Below, one piece after another: positions 27,202 to 36,001 of a stretch of 64,000 nucleotides of DNA. The stretch is taken from contig NZ_WQHP01000002.1 of the NCBI RefSeq assembly GCF_013035315.1, positions 124,001 to 188,000 on the forward strand. Direction: 5' to 3'. A program made the translations under genes and the position numbers. This DNA is from Ruegeria arenilitoris. GTDB taxonomy: Bacteria; Pseudomonadota; Alphaproteobacteria; Rhodobacterales; Rhodobacteraceae. Every line of letters begins with the position of its first letter. The first letter of the stretch is position 1. The notes beneath the pieces are model-generated. The model made no database searches. It was not told where the DNA came from and saw only the letters and a program-made list of their open reading frames with translations.

Positions 27202-28518
27202 TCATTCCCTGAACGCCCGGTTGAAGTAATCCGCCAAAGGCTTCACGAGATAAGAAAGCGGTGTCCGCTCATCTGTTTTGATCAGGGTCTCAACCGGCAT
27301 ACCCGGCAGCAGTTCCTGACCGTTCAAACGCTCGACCTGACCTTTTTGCGGCACGACTTCGGCGCGATAGAACGTCTGGCCCGTGTTGTCGTCGGTGAAC
27401 GTGTCAGCGGAAACGGTGACGACCAGCCCGTCAATTTCAGGAGTTTCACGCTGGTTGAATGCAGGAAAACGCAACAGTACTGGCTGGCCCACGTGCAACT
27501 GATCGACGTGAATCGCATCGACCCGCGCTGCGACCAGCAAGGGTGTGTCCTGAGGTACAAGATACATCATGGGTTCGGCAGGTTGTATCACCGATTGAAG
27601 GGCAAAGACCTGGCTGCCGTAGACGGTACCCGAAACCGGGGCGCGAATGTCCAGTCGAGACAGGCGTGTGTCCAAAGACAGGCGGCGCTCGGCCAGCTCT
27701 GAAATCTGCGATTGAATATCCCGCAGGGTCGAGATGGCCTCTTCCCGTCGGGTTGCTTCCAGTTCCACTATCGCAATCTCAGTTCCCGAAATCTGGCCTT
27801 TAAGGCGTGCAACAGCGGCTTCCAATCGACCGATATCACCGGTCAGGCTCGCCTCTTCGCGCAGCAGGGCTGATACACGGCTCGCCTGTGTGAGGCCGCG
27901 CTGGAACAGGCTTTGCTGGTCTTCCAACTCTTCCTGAATCAACTCGACCTGACGGCGCAGCGAGACCAGTTGCGCCTCGGTTCCTGCAATTTCGCTTTCG
28001 ATCTGGATGGTTTGTTTGCTTAGCTGTTCGGTTTGCTGGTTCAACGTGTTCAGTCGCGCCTCGAACAGGCGCTGCTGACCGGCAATCAAATCGGGGTCGA
28101 TGTTTTCCTGTTGCTGTATCTCGGCCAGTCGAACGGCCAGCGCCTTGGCATCCGCGCCATCGCGTTCGGCTTCCAGCCGTGCCCGACGGGCCAGCAGTTC
28201 GAACAGTTGCGCTTCGACGATGGTTTTTTCAGAGGACAAGAACGTATCGTCCAGCCGCAACAGCAGATCGCCATTGCTGACCGCATCCCCGTCGCGCACA
28301 TAGATTTCGCCCACAACGCCACCATCGGGGTGCTCGATCACTTGGCGATTGCTTTCGACTTCGATGATACCCTGCGAGATGATTGCACCCGCCAGTCGGG
28401 TGTTAACTGCCCACAGGCCCAAGCCGCCGACAAGAATACCCAAGGCCAGAAAGCCAACCAGCGCGGGGATCGTGATGCGCCATACCGGGCGCGAAGTGTT
28501 TGCCGCTGTGTCCTGCAT
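27202..28518 (-). CDS. Type I secretion membrane fusion protein, HlyD/PrsE family
   Basis: Periplasmic adaptor linking the secretion ABC transporter to an outer-membrane channel. It has a short cytoplasmic N terminus, one membrane helix near residues 15-35, a barrel-sandwich half (GVVGEIYVRDGDAVSNGDLL), long coiled coils of about 200 residues, the second half (RLDIRAPVSGTVYG), and the family C terminus TPLSYLVKPLADYFNRAFRE. The 438 residues are normal for the family. It overlaps the ABC gene by one base (ATG inside the stop region). No TolC-type gene is linked. Confidence 0.92.
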   Translation of the reverse strand: MQDTAANTSRPVWRITIPALVGFLALGILVGGLGLWAVNTRLAGAIISQGIIEVESNRQVIEHPDGGVVGEIYVRDGDAVSNGDLLLRLDDTFLSSEKTIVEAQLFELLARRARLEAERDGADAKALAVRLAEIQQQENIDPDLIAGQQRLFEARLNTLNQQTEQLSKQTIQIESEIAGTEAQLVSLRRQVELIQEELEDQQSLFQRGLTQASRVSALLREEASLTGDIGRLEAAVARLKGQISGTEIAIVELEATRREEAISTLRDIQSQISELAERRLSLDTRLSRLDIRAPVSGTVYGSQVFALQSVIQPAEPMMYLVPQDTPLLVAARVDAIHVDQLHVGQPVLLRFPAFNQRETPEIDGLVVTVSADTFTDDNTGQTFYRAEVVPQKGQVERLNGQELLPGMPVETLIKTDERTPLSYLVKPLADYFNRAFRE

Positions 28519-30290
28519 CAGTTGCTTGCCTTGCTGAGATTGCGCTTGATCGATCCTGCGTTTTGCACGACGGCGCTCAACACCTCATCCCGCGGTCCGG
28601 CTTTTACCACCTGACCGCGCTCGACGACCACAAGGTCATCGCATTCCGAAATGGCTTGGGGTCGGTGGGTCATGATGATCGCGGATTTGCCTTCGGCCTT
28701 AAGCCCTCGGATGGCGGCGTTCAGCGCCTCGGTCCCATCTGCATCCAAAGCCGAGTTCGGCTCATCCAGGATCAGCAAGACCGGGCTTCCGTACAAGGCG
28801 CGCGCAAGGGCGATCCGTTGTTTTTGCCCGCCCGAAAGCTGACTGTCATTGCCTTCCAGAATGGTGTCATACCCTTTTTCCAGCGTCAGGATCAACTCAT
28901 GCGCGTTGGCTTTCTTGGCGGCTGCGACAACCGCGTTTGGATCGGGGTCTTCGGACATGCGCGCGATGTTTTCCGTGACCGTTCCGTTGAACAGCGTGAC
29001 CTCTTGCGGCAGGTACCCGATATGCTGACCCAGATCGGTTGGGTCATATTGATCAAGTGTTGCGCCGCCTAAACGGATTTCGCCTGCGGCGGGTTTCCAG
29101 ATACCCAAGAGCGCTTTGGCCAACGTAGACTTGCCCGATCCGCTTTTGCCGATCACGCCTAGTGCCCGTCCTGGCGAGAGGTTGAGCGAGACATTGCGCA
29201 GAGTCGGCGTCTCTGCACCGGGTGGGATCACGGTTACACCTTTGGCGGTCAGTTGGGCCTCGGGTACTGGTAGTTTGGTTCGGGGCATCTCGGGCGGCGT
29301 GGCATCGAGAAACCGATTCAGCGACGCCCATGCTGTTCGGGCGCGTTCAACGACGCCCCATTGTCCTACGACCTGCTCAACTGGTGCCAACGCGCGTCCT
29401 AGCAAGATCGAACCTGCGATCATCGCGCCGGGGGTCAGTTCGTTGCGCAACACAAGCAAGGCCCCAAGTGCCAACATCGCGGATTGTAGGAACAGGCGCA
29501 GGGATTTAGTCACAGAAGTAAAGCTGCCGGTCCAGTCACTGGCGGCAATCGTTTGTTGCAAGGCGTTTGTGCGCTGCCTTTGCCACCGCCGGGTAATGTC
29601 TTCTTGCATCCCTTGTGCACGGACAACCTCGGCGGCTTGTCTGGCATGTTCCGAAAAGTTGTTGGCCTTGGCGGACGCAGATTGTGCCAATGCAACCTTG
29701 CGGCGCGTCATCATCTGGTTGAGCAGGGCTATGACCACCAAAAGCGAGCCGCCCGCCACGGCCAGCCAACCCAGAAGGGGATGGAACAGAAATATCGCGG
29801 CCACAAAAACCGGCGTCCAGGGGATGTCCATGACTGCCAAAAGCACCGGCGATGAACACAGGTTCTGGATCGACTCCAGATCCCGCAGCGCTGTTGCTGG
29901 TGCCGCACGAGCGCGGGGGTGCAGCGACCGTCGCAAGGTTGCATCGAAAACGCGTTCATCCAGTTGGGACTGAAAACGCGCTCCAAACCGCGCAACAATC
30001 CGGCCGCGCGCATAGTCGAGCATCGCCATAAGGCCGTACAGCAACGCCACCAACAGAAACAGTGCCGCCAAAGTCTCAACAGCCCGAGACCCCAGAACGC
30101 GATCATAGACCTGCAACATGAACAGCGGGCCAGTCAGCATCAGCAGATTTACGAAGATACTGAACAGAAATGCGAGCGCCAGGAACGTGATCCCCTGATT
30201 ACGCGCGGATTGCATTTCACGTCTGGGCCGCGCGGCCATGCGATTCTCAGTATTCACGAACAAGGGCTTTCGAATTTGTTGCTCAGGCAT
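28518..30290 (-). CDS. Type I secretion system permease/ATPase, PrtD family
   Basis: Inner-membrane exporter with an N-terminal six-helix ABC membrane domain and a C-terminal ATPase. Walker A is GKSGSGKSTLAKAL, the signature LSGGQKQRIALARA, and Walker B LLILDEPNSALD. There is no N-terminal C39 peptidase domain, so it exports unprocessed RTX-type proteins through a C-terminal signal, as PrtD does. It has 590 residues and is the first gene of a two-gene operon. No intact substrate gene is nearby; the dockerin-tailed relic at 26939-27187 may be what remains of one. Confidence 0.92.
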   Translation of the reverse strand: MPEQQIRKPLFVNTENRMAARPRREMQSARNQGITFLALAFLFSIFVNLLMLTGPLFMLQVYDRVLGSRAVETLAALFLLVALLYGLMAMLDYARGRIVARFGARFQSQLDERVFDATLRRSLHPRARAAPATALRDLESIQNLCSSPVLLAVMDIPWTPVFVAAIFLFHPLLGWLAVAGGSLLVVIALLNQMMTRRKVALAQSASAKANNFSEHARQAAEVVRAQGMQEDITRRWQRQRTNALQQTIAASDWTGSFTSVTKSLRLFLQSAMLALGALLVLRNELTPGAMIAGSILLGRALAPVEQVVGQWGVVERARTAWASLNRFLDATPPEMPRTKLPVPEAQLTAKGVTVIPPGAETPTLRNVSLNLSPGRALGVIGKSGSGKSTLAKALLGIWKPAAGEIRLGGATLDQYDPTDLGQHIGYLPQEVTLFNGTVTENIARMSEDPDPNAVVAAAKKANAHELILTLEKGYDTILEGNDSQLSGGQKQRIALARALYGSPVLLILDEPNSALDADGTEALNAAIRGLKAEGKSAIIMTHRPQAISECDDLVVVERGQVVKAGPRDEVLSAVVQNAGSIKRNLSKASN

Positions 30291-30463
30291 TGAATGCGTG
30301 CATTCGGCGGCATCCTAAACAGATGTTGCAACGGTGGAAATGCACCTCGTGACGGATAGTCCATATGTCGCCGATGCGGTGTAACGAGCGACACCCAACT
30401 TGCGCGATCTAGGCAAAAGATATTTTGTTGACACAAACTTAGCTCAGATAAGGCCTATGCCAT

Positions 30464-31474
30464 ATGTTGCCTGATGCGGACCCTGTTACCCGAGTGCTTG
30501 TGGTTGTTGCACCCAGCTTCAACATGGCCGCAACGATGGGGTTCATCGATCCGTTTCGTGCGGCCAACTATCTGGACGGAAAGCCGTATTTCAAATGGGA
30601 TTTTGCGTCAGAGACGGGTGGCTCCTGTGTTGCAAGCAACGGAGCCGCAATTGCCACCGTTGCTATGGCTGATGTTCCTTCAGCGGATATTGTGGTTGTA
30701 TCCACAAGCTGGACGCCGGAAAAACACCTGACCCAAAAAACCGGCAACGCTTTGCGACATTGGGCACGGAGTGGTGCCACGCTAGGGGCTCTGGATACCG
30801 GAGCGTTCGTTCTGGCGCAGGCCGGTTTGTTGAAAGGACGCAGGGCGACGGTTCACTACGAGCATATCGATGCCTTTCAGGAACTGTATCCGGATGTCGA
30901 AGTGGTCGAAAATCTGTTCGTGCTGGACGGCAATCGTATTTCGTGCTGTGGCGGAAGCGCTGCGGTGGATTTCGGCTTGCAGATTGTTCAGGGCATCTAT
31001 GGCAGCGCTTTGGCGAATGCGGCAGCCAGATATATCTTCCACGACCGGCTTAGAGGACCATCCGACATGCAGCAGCCTCAAGGCCGCGAGCCTTTGGGCA
31101 CAACAGTTCCAGCCAAGCTGCGGGCCGCTATTCAGGCGATGGAAGCCAACCTAGAAGAGCCGGTGTCGGTGCCGGAGATTTGCAGGAAGGTCGGCATTTC
31201 CCATCGGCAATTGGATCGACTATTTTCAACATACATCAAAAAAACACCTGCGCTTTATTACCGAGATATTCGGCTGGACCGGGCGCGTGGTTTGGTGACA
31301 CAGACCGAATTGCCGATCGCCGAGGTCGCGATTGCTTCGGGGTTTGCCAGTCAGGTGCACTTCAGTCGGGCATATAAGGAAAGGTTCGGCTTGCCGCCCA
31401 GCCGGGATAGGGTGGAAGGTCGCGTGCCCTTTGAATTCCGGGCATGGCCGATGCATCGCAAGCCGGCAAGGTAA
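30464..31474 (+). CDS. GlxA/CdhR-type AraC-family transcriptional regulator
   Basis: 336-residue activator with an N-terminal DJ-1/PfpI-like domain (VLVVVAPSFNMAATMGFIDPF; ALDTGAFVLAQAGLL) and a C-terminal AraC DNA-binding domain with two helix-turn-helix units (VPEICRKVGISHRQLDRLF and IAEVAIASGFASQVHFSRAYK). This architecture includes GbdR and CdhR, which sense betaine and carnitine metabolism in Pseudomonas. It is divergent from the T1SS operon and directly ahead of a quaternary-amine gene cluster, its likely target. A TTGACA hexamer lies at 30428-30433 but a matching -10 is not clear. Confidence 0.87.
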   Translation: MLPDADPVTRVLVVVAPSFNMAATMGFIDPFRAANYLDGKPYFKWDFASETGGSCVASNGAAIATVAMADVPSADIVVVSTSWTPEKHLTQKTGNALRHWARSGATLGALDTGAFVLAQAGLLKGRRATVHYEHIDAFQELYPDVEVVENLFVLDGNRISCCGGSAAVDFGLQIVQGIYGSALANAAARYIFHDRLRGPSDMQQPQGREPLGTTVPAKLRAAIQAMEANLEEPVSVPEICRKVGISHRQLDRLFSTYIKKTPALYYRDIRLDRARGLVTQTELPIAEVAIASGFASQVHFSRAYKERFGLPPSRDRVEGRVPFEFRAWPMHRKPAR

Positions 31475-31612
31475 AAACAGTTCAGCGGCGATTGGCGAAA
31501 AATATAAATTCGATGGCGAAAAAAGTAAAGTGCGTGGACGCATTTGGTCAGAGACTATCGTCCAACAGTCAGCCAATGGGTCGTTGCCTGCCCCAGAGTT
31601 GTGGAGTTTCCG

Positions 31613-32752
31613 ATGAGCGAGCTGCCGTCCAAAGATCAGTTTCAACGTATATCCGAAGGCTTCAGCTCTGATCCTTTAGATACAAGCTCTTTGAAGGCTG
31701 AGGCCTATGTCGATCCGGCCTGGCATCAGGTGGATCTGAACGAAATCATCGCAAAAACCTGGCAATGGGTGTGTCACGTCGAAAAACTGCGTGCGCCTGG
31801 GTCCTATGTGACGGTCGAGATTGCAGGCCGCCCGATCGCCATTGTGCGCGACCGCGAAGGCGATCTGCGCGCATTTTACAATGTCTGCAAACACCGTGCG
31901 CACCATTTGCTGACGGGTGAGGGCGAAACGACGCGGATCATGTGCCCTTACCACGCGTGGGTCTACAAGTTGGACGGTCAGCTTGTGCGCGCACCTGAGA
32001 CCGAGAATCTGTCCAACTTCAACACCAAAGATATCTGTCTCGATCAGGTGCAAGTAGAAGAATTTGCGGGCTTCATTTACGTCAATCTGGATCCTGCAGC
32101 GCGCCCATTGCGTGAGGTGTCTGGTGATCTCGAAACCGAGATTCGTCACTGGGCCCCGGACATCGAACGGCTAACCTTCGGCCATCGGCTGACCTATGAC
32201 ATCAAATCCAACTGGAAGAACGTCGTCGACAACTTTCTGGAATGCTACCACTGTCCGACCGCGCACAAGGATTTTTGTGATCTGGTCGACATGGACACCT
32301 ATAAAGTGACCACATACGGCATCTACTCCAGCCATATGGCCGAGGCAGGCAAGGGAGCGAACACCGCCTATGACGTTTCGAACGCGACCGTGCGCACCCA
32401 TGCGGTCTGGTGGCTTTGGCCCACGACTTGCCTGATGCGTTATCCGGGCCGGTCGTCGATGATCGTTCTGAACATCATCCCCGTGGGTCCCGACCGGACA
32501 CTTGAGACGTATGACTTTTTCCTCGAAACCCCCGAGCCGGACGAAGCCGAGCTTGAGGCCATCCGGTACCTGGATGAGGTTTTGCAGCGCGAAGACATCG
32601 ACATTGTCGAAAGCGTTCAGCGTGGGATGAGCACGCCAGCTTTCACTCAGGGCCGGATCGTGCATGACCCGAACGGGTCGGGCAAATCCGAACATGCGGT
32701 GCATCACTTCCATGGGCTGGTTCTGGACGCTTACGCAAAGGCTGCTCCGTGA
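31613..32752 (+). CDS. Rieske oxygenase alpha subunit, CntA/GbcA-like
   Basis: Oxygenase component that attacks quaternary amines such as carnitine, betaine or stachydrine. The Rieske cluster ligands are C92, H94, C111 and H114. The mononuclear iron histidines are H213 and H218 within ECYHCPTAH, and E210 stands where carnitine monooxygenase CntA has its bridging glutamate instead of the usual aspartate. The rest follows CntA closely (NWKNVVDN, ESVQRGM, GSGKSEHAVHHFH). The frame is open from 31544, but ATG 31613 follows a GGAG site and gives 379 residues. No reductase partner gene is in the operon. The exact substrate is unresolved. Confidence 0.85.
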   Translation: MSELPSKDQFQRISEGFSSDPLDTSSLKAEAYVDPAWHQVDLNEIIAKTWQWVCHVEKLRAPGSYVTVEIAGRPIAIVRDREGDLRAFYNVCKHRAHHLLTGEGETTRIMCPYHAWVYKLDGQLVRAPETENLSNFNTKDICLDQVQVEEFAGFIYVNLDPAARPLREVSGDLETEIRHWAPDIERLTFGHRLTYDIKSNWKNVVDNFLECYHCPTAHKDFCDLVDMDTYKVTTYGIYSSHMAEAGKGANTAYDVSNATVRTHAVWWLWPTTCLMRYPGRSSMIVLNIIPVGPDRTLETYDFFLETPEPDEAELEAIRYLDEVLQREDIDIVESVQRGMSTPAFTQGRIVHDPNGSGKSEHAVHHFHGLVLDAYAKAAP

Positions 32753-34284
32753 CACGGCCCAATATCGTTGTGGTCATGGCTGACCAATTGGCTCCGCATT
32801 TCTGCGGAGCTTATGGACACCCAACTGCAAAAATGCCCCACGTCGATGAATTGGCAGCACGTGGGATGCGGTTTGACGCGGCCTATTGCAATTCACCGCT
32901 CTGCGCTCCGTCGCGCTTTGCCTTCATGTCCGGACAACTGATCAGCCGGATTGCGGCCTATGACAATGCCAGCGAGTTTCGGGCCTCGGTTCCAACATTT
33001 GCGCATTACCTCAAGGCGTTGGGGTATCGCACATGCCTGTCGGGCAAGATGCACTTTGTCGGCCCCGATCAGAAACATGGTTTCCAGGATCGCGTTACCA
33101 CCGACATCTACCCGGCCGATTTTGCCTGGACCCCGGATTGGGAAACCCCGGACGAACGCATCGACAAGTGGTATCACAACATGCAGACGATCAAGGAAAG
33201 CGGCGAGGCTGTCGCGACCTATCAGACCGACTATGATGATGAGGTCGAGTTCGCCGCGCGCAGATGGCTGATCGACCGGGGCCGGGACCGCGCAGCAGGG
33301 GATAACGCGCCGTTCTGTCTGGTGGCCAGTTTCATCCATCCGCATGATCCATACGTGGCCAAGCCTGAATGGTGGAACCTCTACTCGGACGCAGATGTCC
33401 CGATGCCGGAGTTCACGCTTACGCCCGAGGAACAAGACCCGTTCTCGCGCCGGGTGATGGATGGGATCGAGGCGAGTTATGTTCCTCTGACAGACGAAGA
33501 GGTTCTGCGCGCACGACGCGCTTATCTGGCTAATGTCAGCTATTTCGACAGCAAGGTCGGTGCGATGGTCAAAGCGCTCGAGGATATTGGTGAGTTGGAG
33601 AATACCATCGTCCTTGTCACCGCTGACCACGGGGACATGCTGGGCGAACGTGGCCTCTGGTACAAGATGAACTTCTTTGAGCACTCGGCCAGAGTGCCTC
33701 TGATCATGGCCGGTCCGGGCGTGGCGCAGGGGCACGCGCCAAATGCCTGCTCTTTGCTGGATCTTTTGCCGACCTTTATGGACATCGCAGGGGGTACGGA
33801 CGACCTTTATGGTGAGCCGGTCGATGGGCGGTCGCTGATGCCGTTGGCACGCGGAGAGACTGATCCGGTGGACGAAGCCATCGGTGAATACTGCGCCGAG
33901 ATGACACCCTATCCGGTTTTTATGATCCGGCGCGGGACGTTGAAATACATTCATTGCGACCCGGATCCACCACAGCTTTACGATCTGGCCGCTGATCCGC
34001 TGGAAAAAGTGAACGTCGCAAACGATCCGGCATACGCCGATCAGACTGCCGCGTTCGCTGCTGAGGTCGCTCGACGCTGGGATAGCGAAAAACTGCGCGC
34101 TGATGTGATTGCTACGCAGAAATCCCGCCGGACACTGCATGCGGCGATGGAAACTGGCGCGGATGAGGCCTGGGATTACAACCCGCCGCGTGACGCCACG
34201 CAGGAATATGTACGCAATCACATGGACTGGACGGTCGCCGCAACGCGCTACCGCTACCCGCCGCTTAAGGAGAACAACGAATGA
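32749..34284 (+). CDS. betC: Choline-sulfatase
   Basis: Cytoplasmic enzyme splitting choline-O-sulfate into choline and sulfate. The formylglycine site is C52 in SPLCAPSRFAFMSGQ, metal ligand D12 lies in VMADQ, and a second metal motif is TADHGDMLGE. The last 60 residues (RRTLHAAMETGADEAWDYNP, then RNHMDW) match the choline-sulfatase C-terminal domain. The 511-residue length equals BetC of rhizobia. It starts with GTG overlapping the Rieske gene stop (GTGA). The usual betA/betB/betI neighbours are missing, so the substrate might be a related sulfated amine. Confidence 0.87.
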   Translation: MTRPNIVVVMADQLAPHFCGAYGHPTAKMPHVDELAARGMRFDAAYCNSPLCAPSRFAFMSGQLISRIAAYDNASEFRASVPTFAHYLKALGYRTCLSGKMHFVGPDQKHGFQDRVTTDIYPADFAWTPDWETPDERIDKWYHNMQTIKESGEAVATYQTDYDDEVEFAARRWLIDRGRDRAAGDNAPFCLVASFIHPHDPYVAKPEWWNLYSDADVPMPEFTLTPEEQDPFSRRVMDGIEASYVPLTDEEVLRARRAYLANVSYFDSKVGAMVKALEDIGELENTIVLVTADHGDMLGERGLWYKMNFFEHSARVPLIMAGPGVAQGHAPNACSLLDLLPTFMDIAGGTDDLYGEPVDGRSLMPLARGETDPVDEAIGEYCAEMTPYPVFMIRRGTLKYIHCDPDPPQLYDLAADPLEKVNVANDPAYADQTAAFAAEVARRWDSEKLRADVIATQKSRRTLHAAMETGADEAWDYNPPRDATQEYVRNHMDWTVAATRYRYPPLKENNE

Positions 34285-35075
34285 TGCTGGACGGCAAAAC
34301 CGCATTGGTGACCGGAGGACGCGGGGGGATCGGGCGCGCCATTGTCTCACGCTTTCTACGCGAAGGCGCGCGGGTCTATGCGGCAGACCTGACGCCTCAG
34401 GGGTCCTTGGCCGCTCATGACAATGACGGCAGTGTTTTTGTGAAGCTGGATGTCACGCAAGAAGCAGATGCAATAGCCGCGATGGAGCAGGTGGGTGCCG
34501 CGGCGGGCCAGCTAGACATCCTTGTCAACGCCGCAGGGATCGAGATTGAAAAAACAATTGAGGAGACTTCGCTTGAGGAATGGAACCTGTCTTTTGCGGT
34601 CAACGTTACAGGGACGTTTCTAACGTCGAAACATGCGTTGCCGCTTATGCGCAAAGCGGCTGCCGACGGCACGTCGGCCTCAATCATCAATTTCGGCAGC
34701 TATGACGGATTCATCGCCGACCCAGGTCTGGCTGCCTATTGCGCAACAAAAGGCGCAGTCCACGCGTTGACCAAGGCCATGGCTTGCGATCATGGTCCAG
34801 AAGGCATCCGGGTCAACGCAATTTGCCCAGGCTATGTCGACACGCCTATGTTGCAGAGCTTTTTCACTGGAGATGGCTCTGGCGCAGGCGGCAAAACGAT
34901 CGACCAGCTGCAGCAAGCGGTTCGGGACGTACATCCCATGCGCACTTATGGCACGCCCGAGGACATCGCTAATCTGGTCAACTGGCTGGCCTCGGATGAG
35001 GCGCGATATGCCAGCGGGCAACTCTGGGTTCTGGACGGAGGGCTGAGCGCGCAGGTTCAGCAGATGAAGCTATGA
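34281..35075 (+). CDS. Short-chain dehydrogenase/reductase (first of two)
   Basis: Classical SDR of about 264 residues that should interconvert an alcohol and a ketone with NAD(P). The cofactor site is TGGRGGIG near residue 11, NAAG follows near 88, and the catalytic Ser is in NFGSYDG with Tyr-Lys in YCATK near 155. The starts ATG 34281 and ATG 34284 are both possible; the first overlaps the betC stop. It shares only the family fold with the second SDR of the operon. Substrate unknown; by context, a hydroxy acid or amine alcohol of the pathway. Confidence 0.85.
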   Translation: MMLDGKTALVTGGRGGIGRAIVSRFLREGARVYAADLTPQGSLAAHDNDGSVFVKLDVTQEADAIAAMEQVGAAAGQLDILVNAAGIEIEKTIEETSLEEWNLSFAVNVTGTFLTSKHALPLMRKAAADGTSASIINFGSYDGFIADPGLAAYCATKGAVHALTKAMACDHGPEGIRVNAICPGYVDTPMLQSFFTGDGSGAGGKTIDQLQQAVRDVHPMRTYGTPEDIANLVNWLASDEARYASGQLWVLDGGLSAQVQQMKL

Positions 35076-36001
35076 GCAAACCGGTCATCATCACCTGCGC
35101 GCCAACCGGCGGGATCCACACGCCGACCATGTCGGAACACCTGCCGATCACGCCGAACGATATCACTGAGGCCAGTATAGGCGCGGTCGAGGCCGGGGCT
35201 TCGATCATCCACCTGCACGCGAGAAACCCGGACAACGGCCGACCCGATGCTGATCCGGACTTGTTCATGCAATTCCTGCCCCGCATCAAACAGGCAACCG
35301 GCGCAGTGATGAACGTCTCGACAGGCGGCGGGCTGGGCATGACGCGCGAGGAACGCCTGCGCGCCGCCCTGCGGGCCAGCCCGGAAATGGCCAGCATGAA
35401 TATGGGGTCGATGAACTTTGGCATCTTCCCGATGATGCAGAAATACTCGGATTGGAAACACGAGTGGGAGCCCGAGTTTCTTGGGATGACCCGCGATTTC
35501 ATCTTCCGCAACACCTTTGCCGATATCGAATACGCGATGAAGGAGCTGGGCGATGGTCACGGCACCAAGTTCGAGTTTGAATGCTACGACCTTGGTCATC
35601 TCTATAACCTTGCATGGGTGGTCGATCAGGGTTGGGTCAAGCCGCCGTTCTTTATCCAGATGGTGTTCGGCATTCTGGGCGGGGTCGGCGCGGATCTGGA
35701 CAACCTGATGCACATGCACACGATTGCCGAAAAGCTGTTTGGCGGTAGCTATGAGTGGTCGGTGCTGGCGGGGGGTCGTCACCAAATGGCCTTCACCACA
35801 CAAGCCGCGCTGCTGGGTGGCAACGTTCGTGTTGGTCTGGAAGACAGTCTGTATATCGGTCCCGGCGAAAAGGCGAAATCCAACGCCGATCAGGTACGCA
35901 AAATCCGATGGATCATTGAAAACCTTGGCCTGTCGGTCGCCACTCCGGACCAGGCGCGTCAGCGTTTAGGTCTTAAGGGCAATGACCAGACGGCATTCTG
36001 A
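35072..36001 (+). CDS. Beta-keto acid cleavage enzyme (BKACE, DUF849)
   Basis: Zinc enzyme that condenses a beta-keto acid with acetyl-CoA and cleaves it to a new acyl-CoA and acetoacetate. The zinc ligands lie in HLHAR near residue 48, and the conserved FECYDLGHL and MHMH segments are present. The 309-residue length is normal. With a carnitine-dehydrogenase-like gene in the same operon, 3-dehydrocarnitine (giving betainyl-CoA and acetoacetate) is the most natural substrate. That is inference, since BKACE members differ in specificity. It overlaps the SDR by four bases (ATGA). Confidence 0.88.
   Translation: MSKPVIITCAPTGGIHTPTMSEHLPITPNDITEASIGAVEAGASIIHLHARNPDNGRPDADPDLFMQFLPRIKQATGAVMNVSTGGGLGMTREERLRAALRASPEMASMNMGSMNFGIFPMMQKYSDWKHEWEPEFLGMTRDFIFRNTFADIEYAMKELGDGHGTKFEFECYDLGHLYNLAWVVDQGWVKPPFFIQMVFGILGGVGADLDNLMHMHTIAEKLFGGSYEWSVLAGGRHQMAFTTQAALLGGNVRVGLEDSLYIGPGEKAKSNADQVRKIRWIIENLGLSVATPDQARQRLGLKGNDQTAF

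Noticed and set aside
32893..34350. 485-codon minus-strand open frame opposite betC
   Set aside because: Composition and lack of motifs mark it as the shadow of the choline-sulfatase gene, which has all catalytic motifs.
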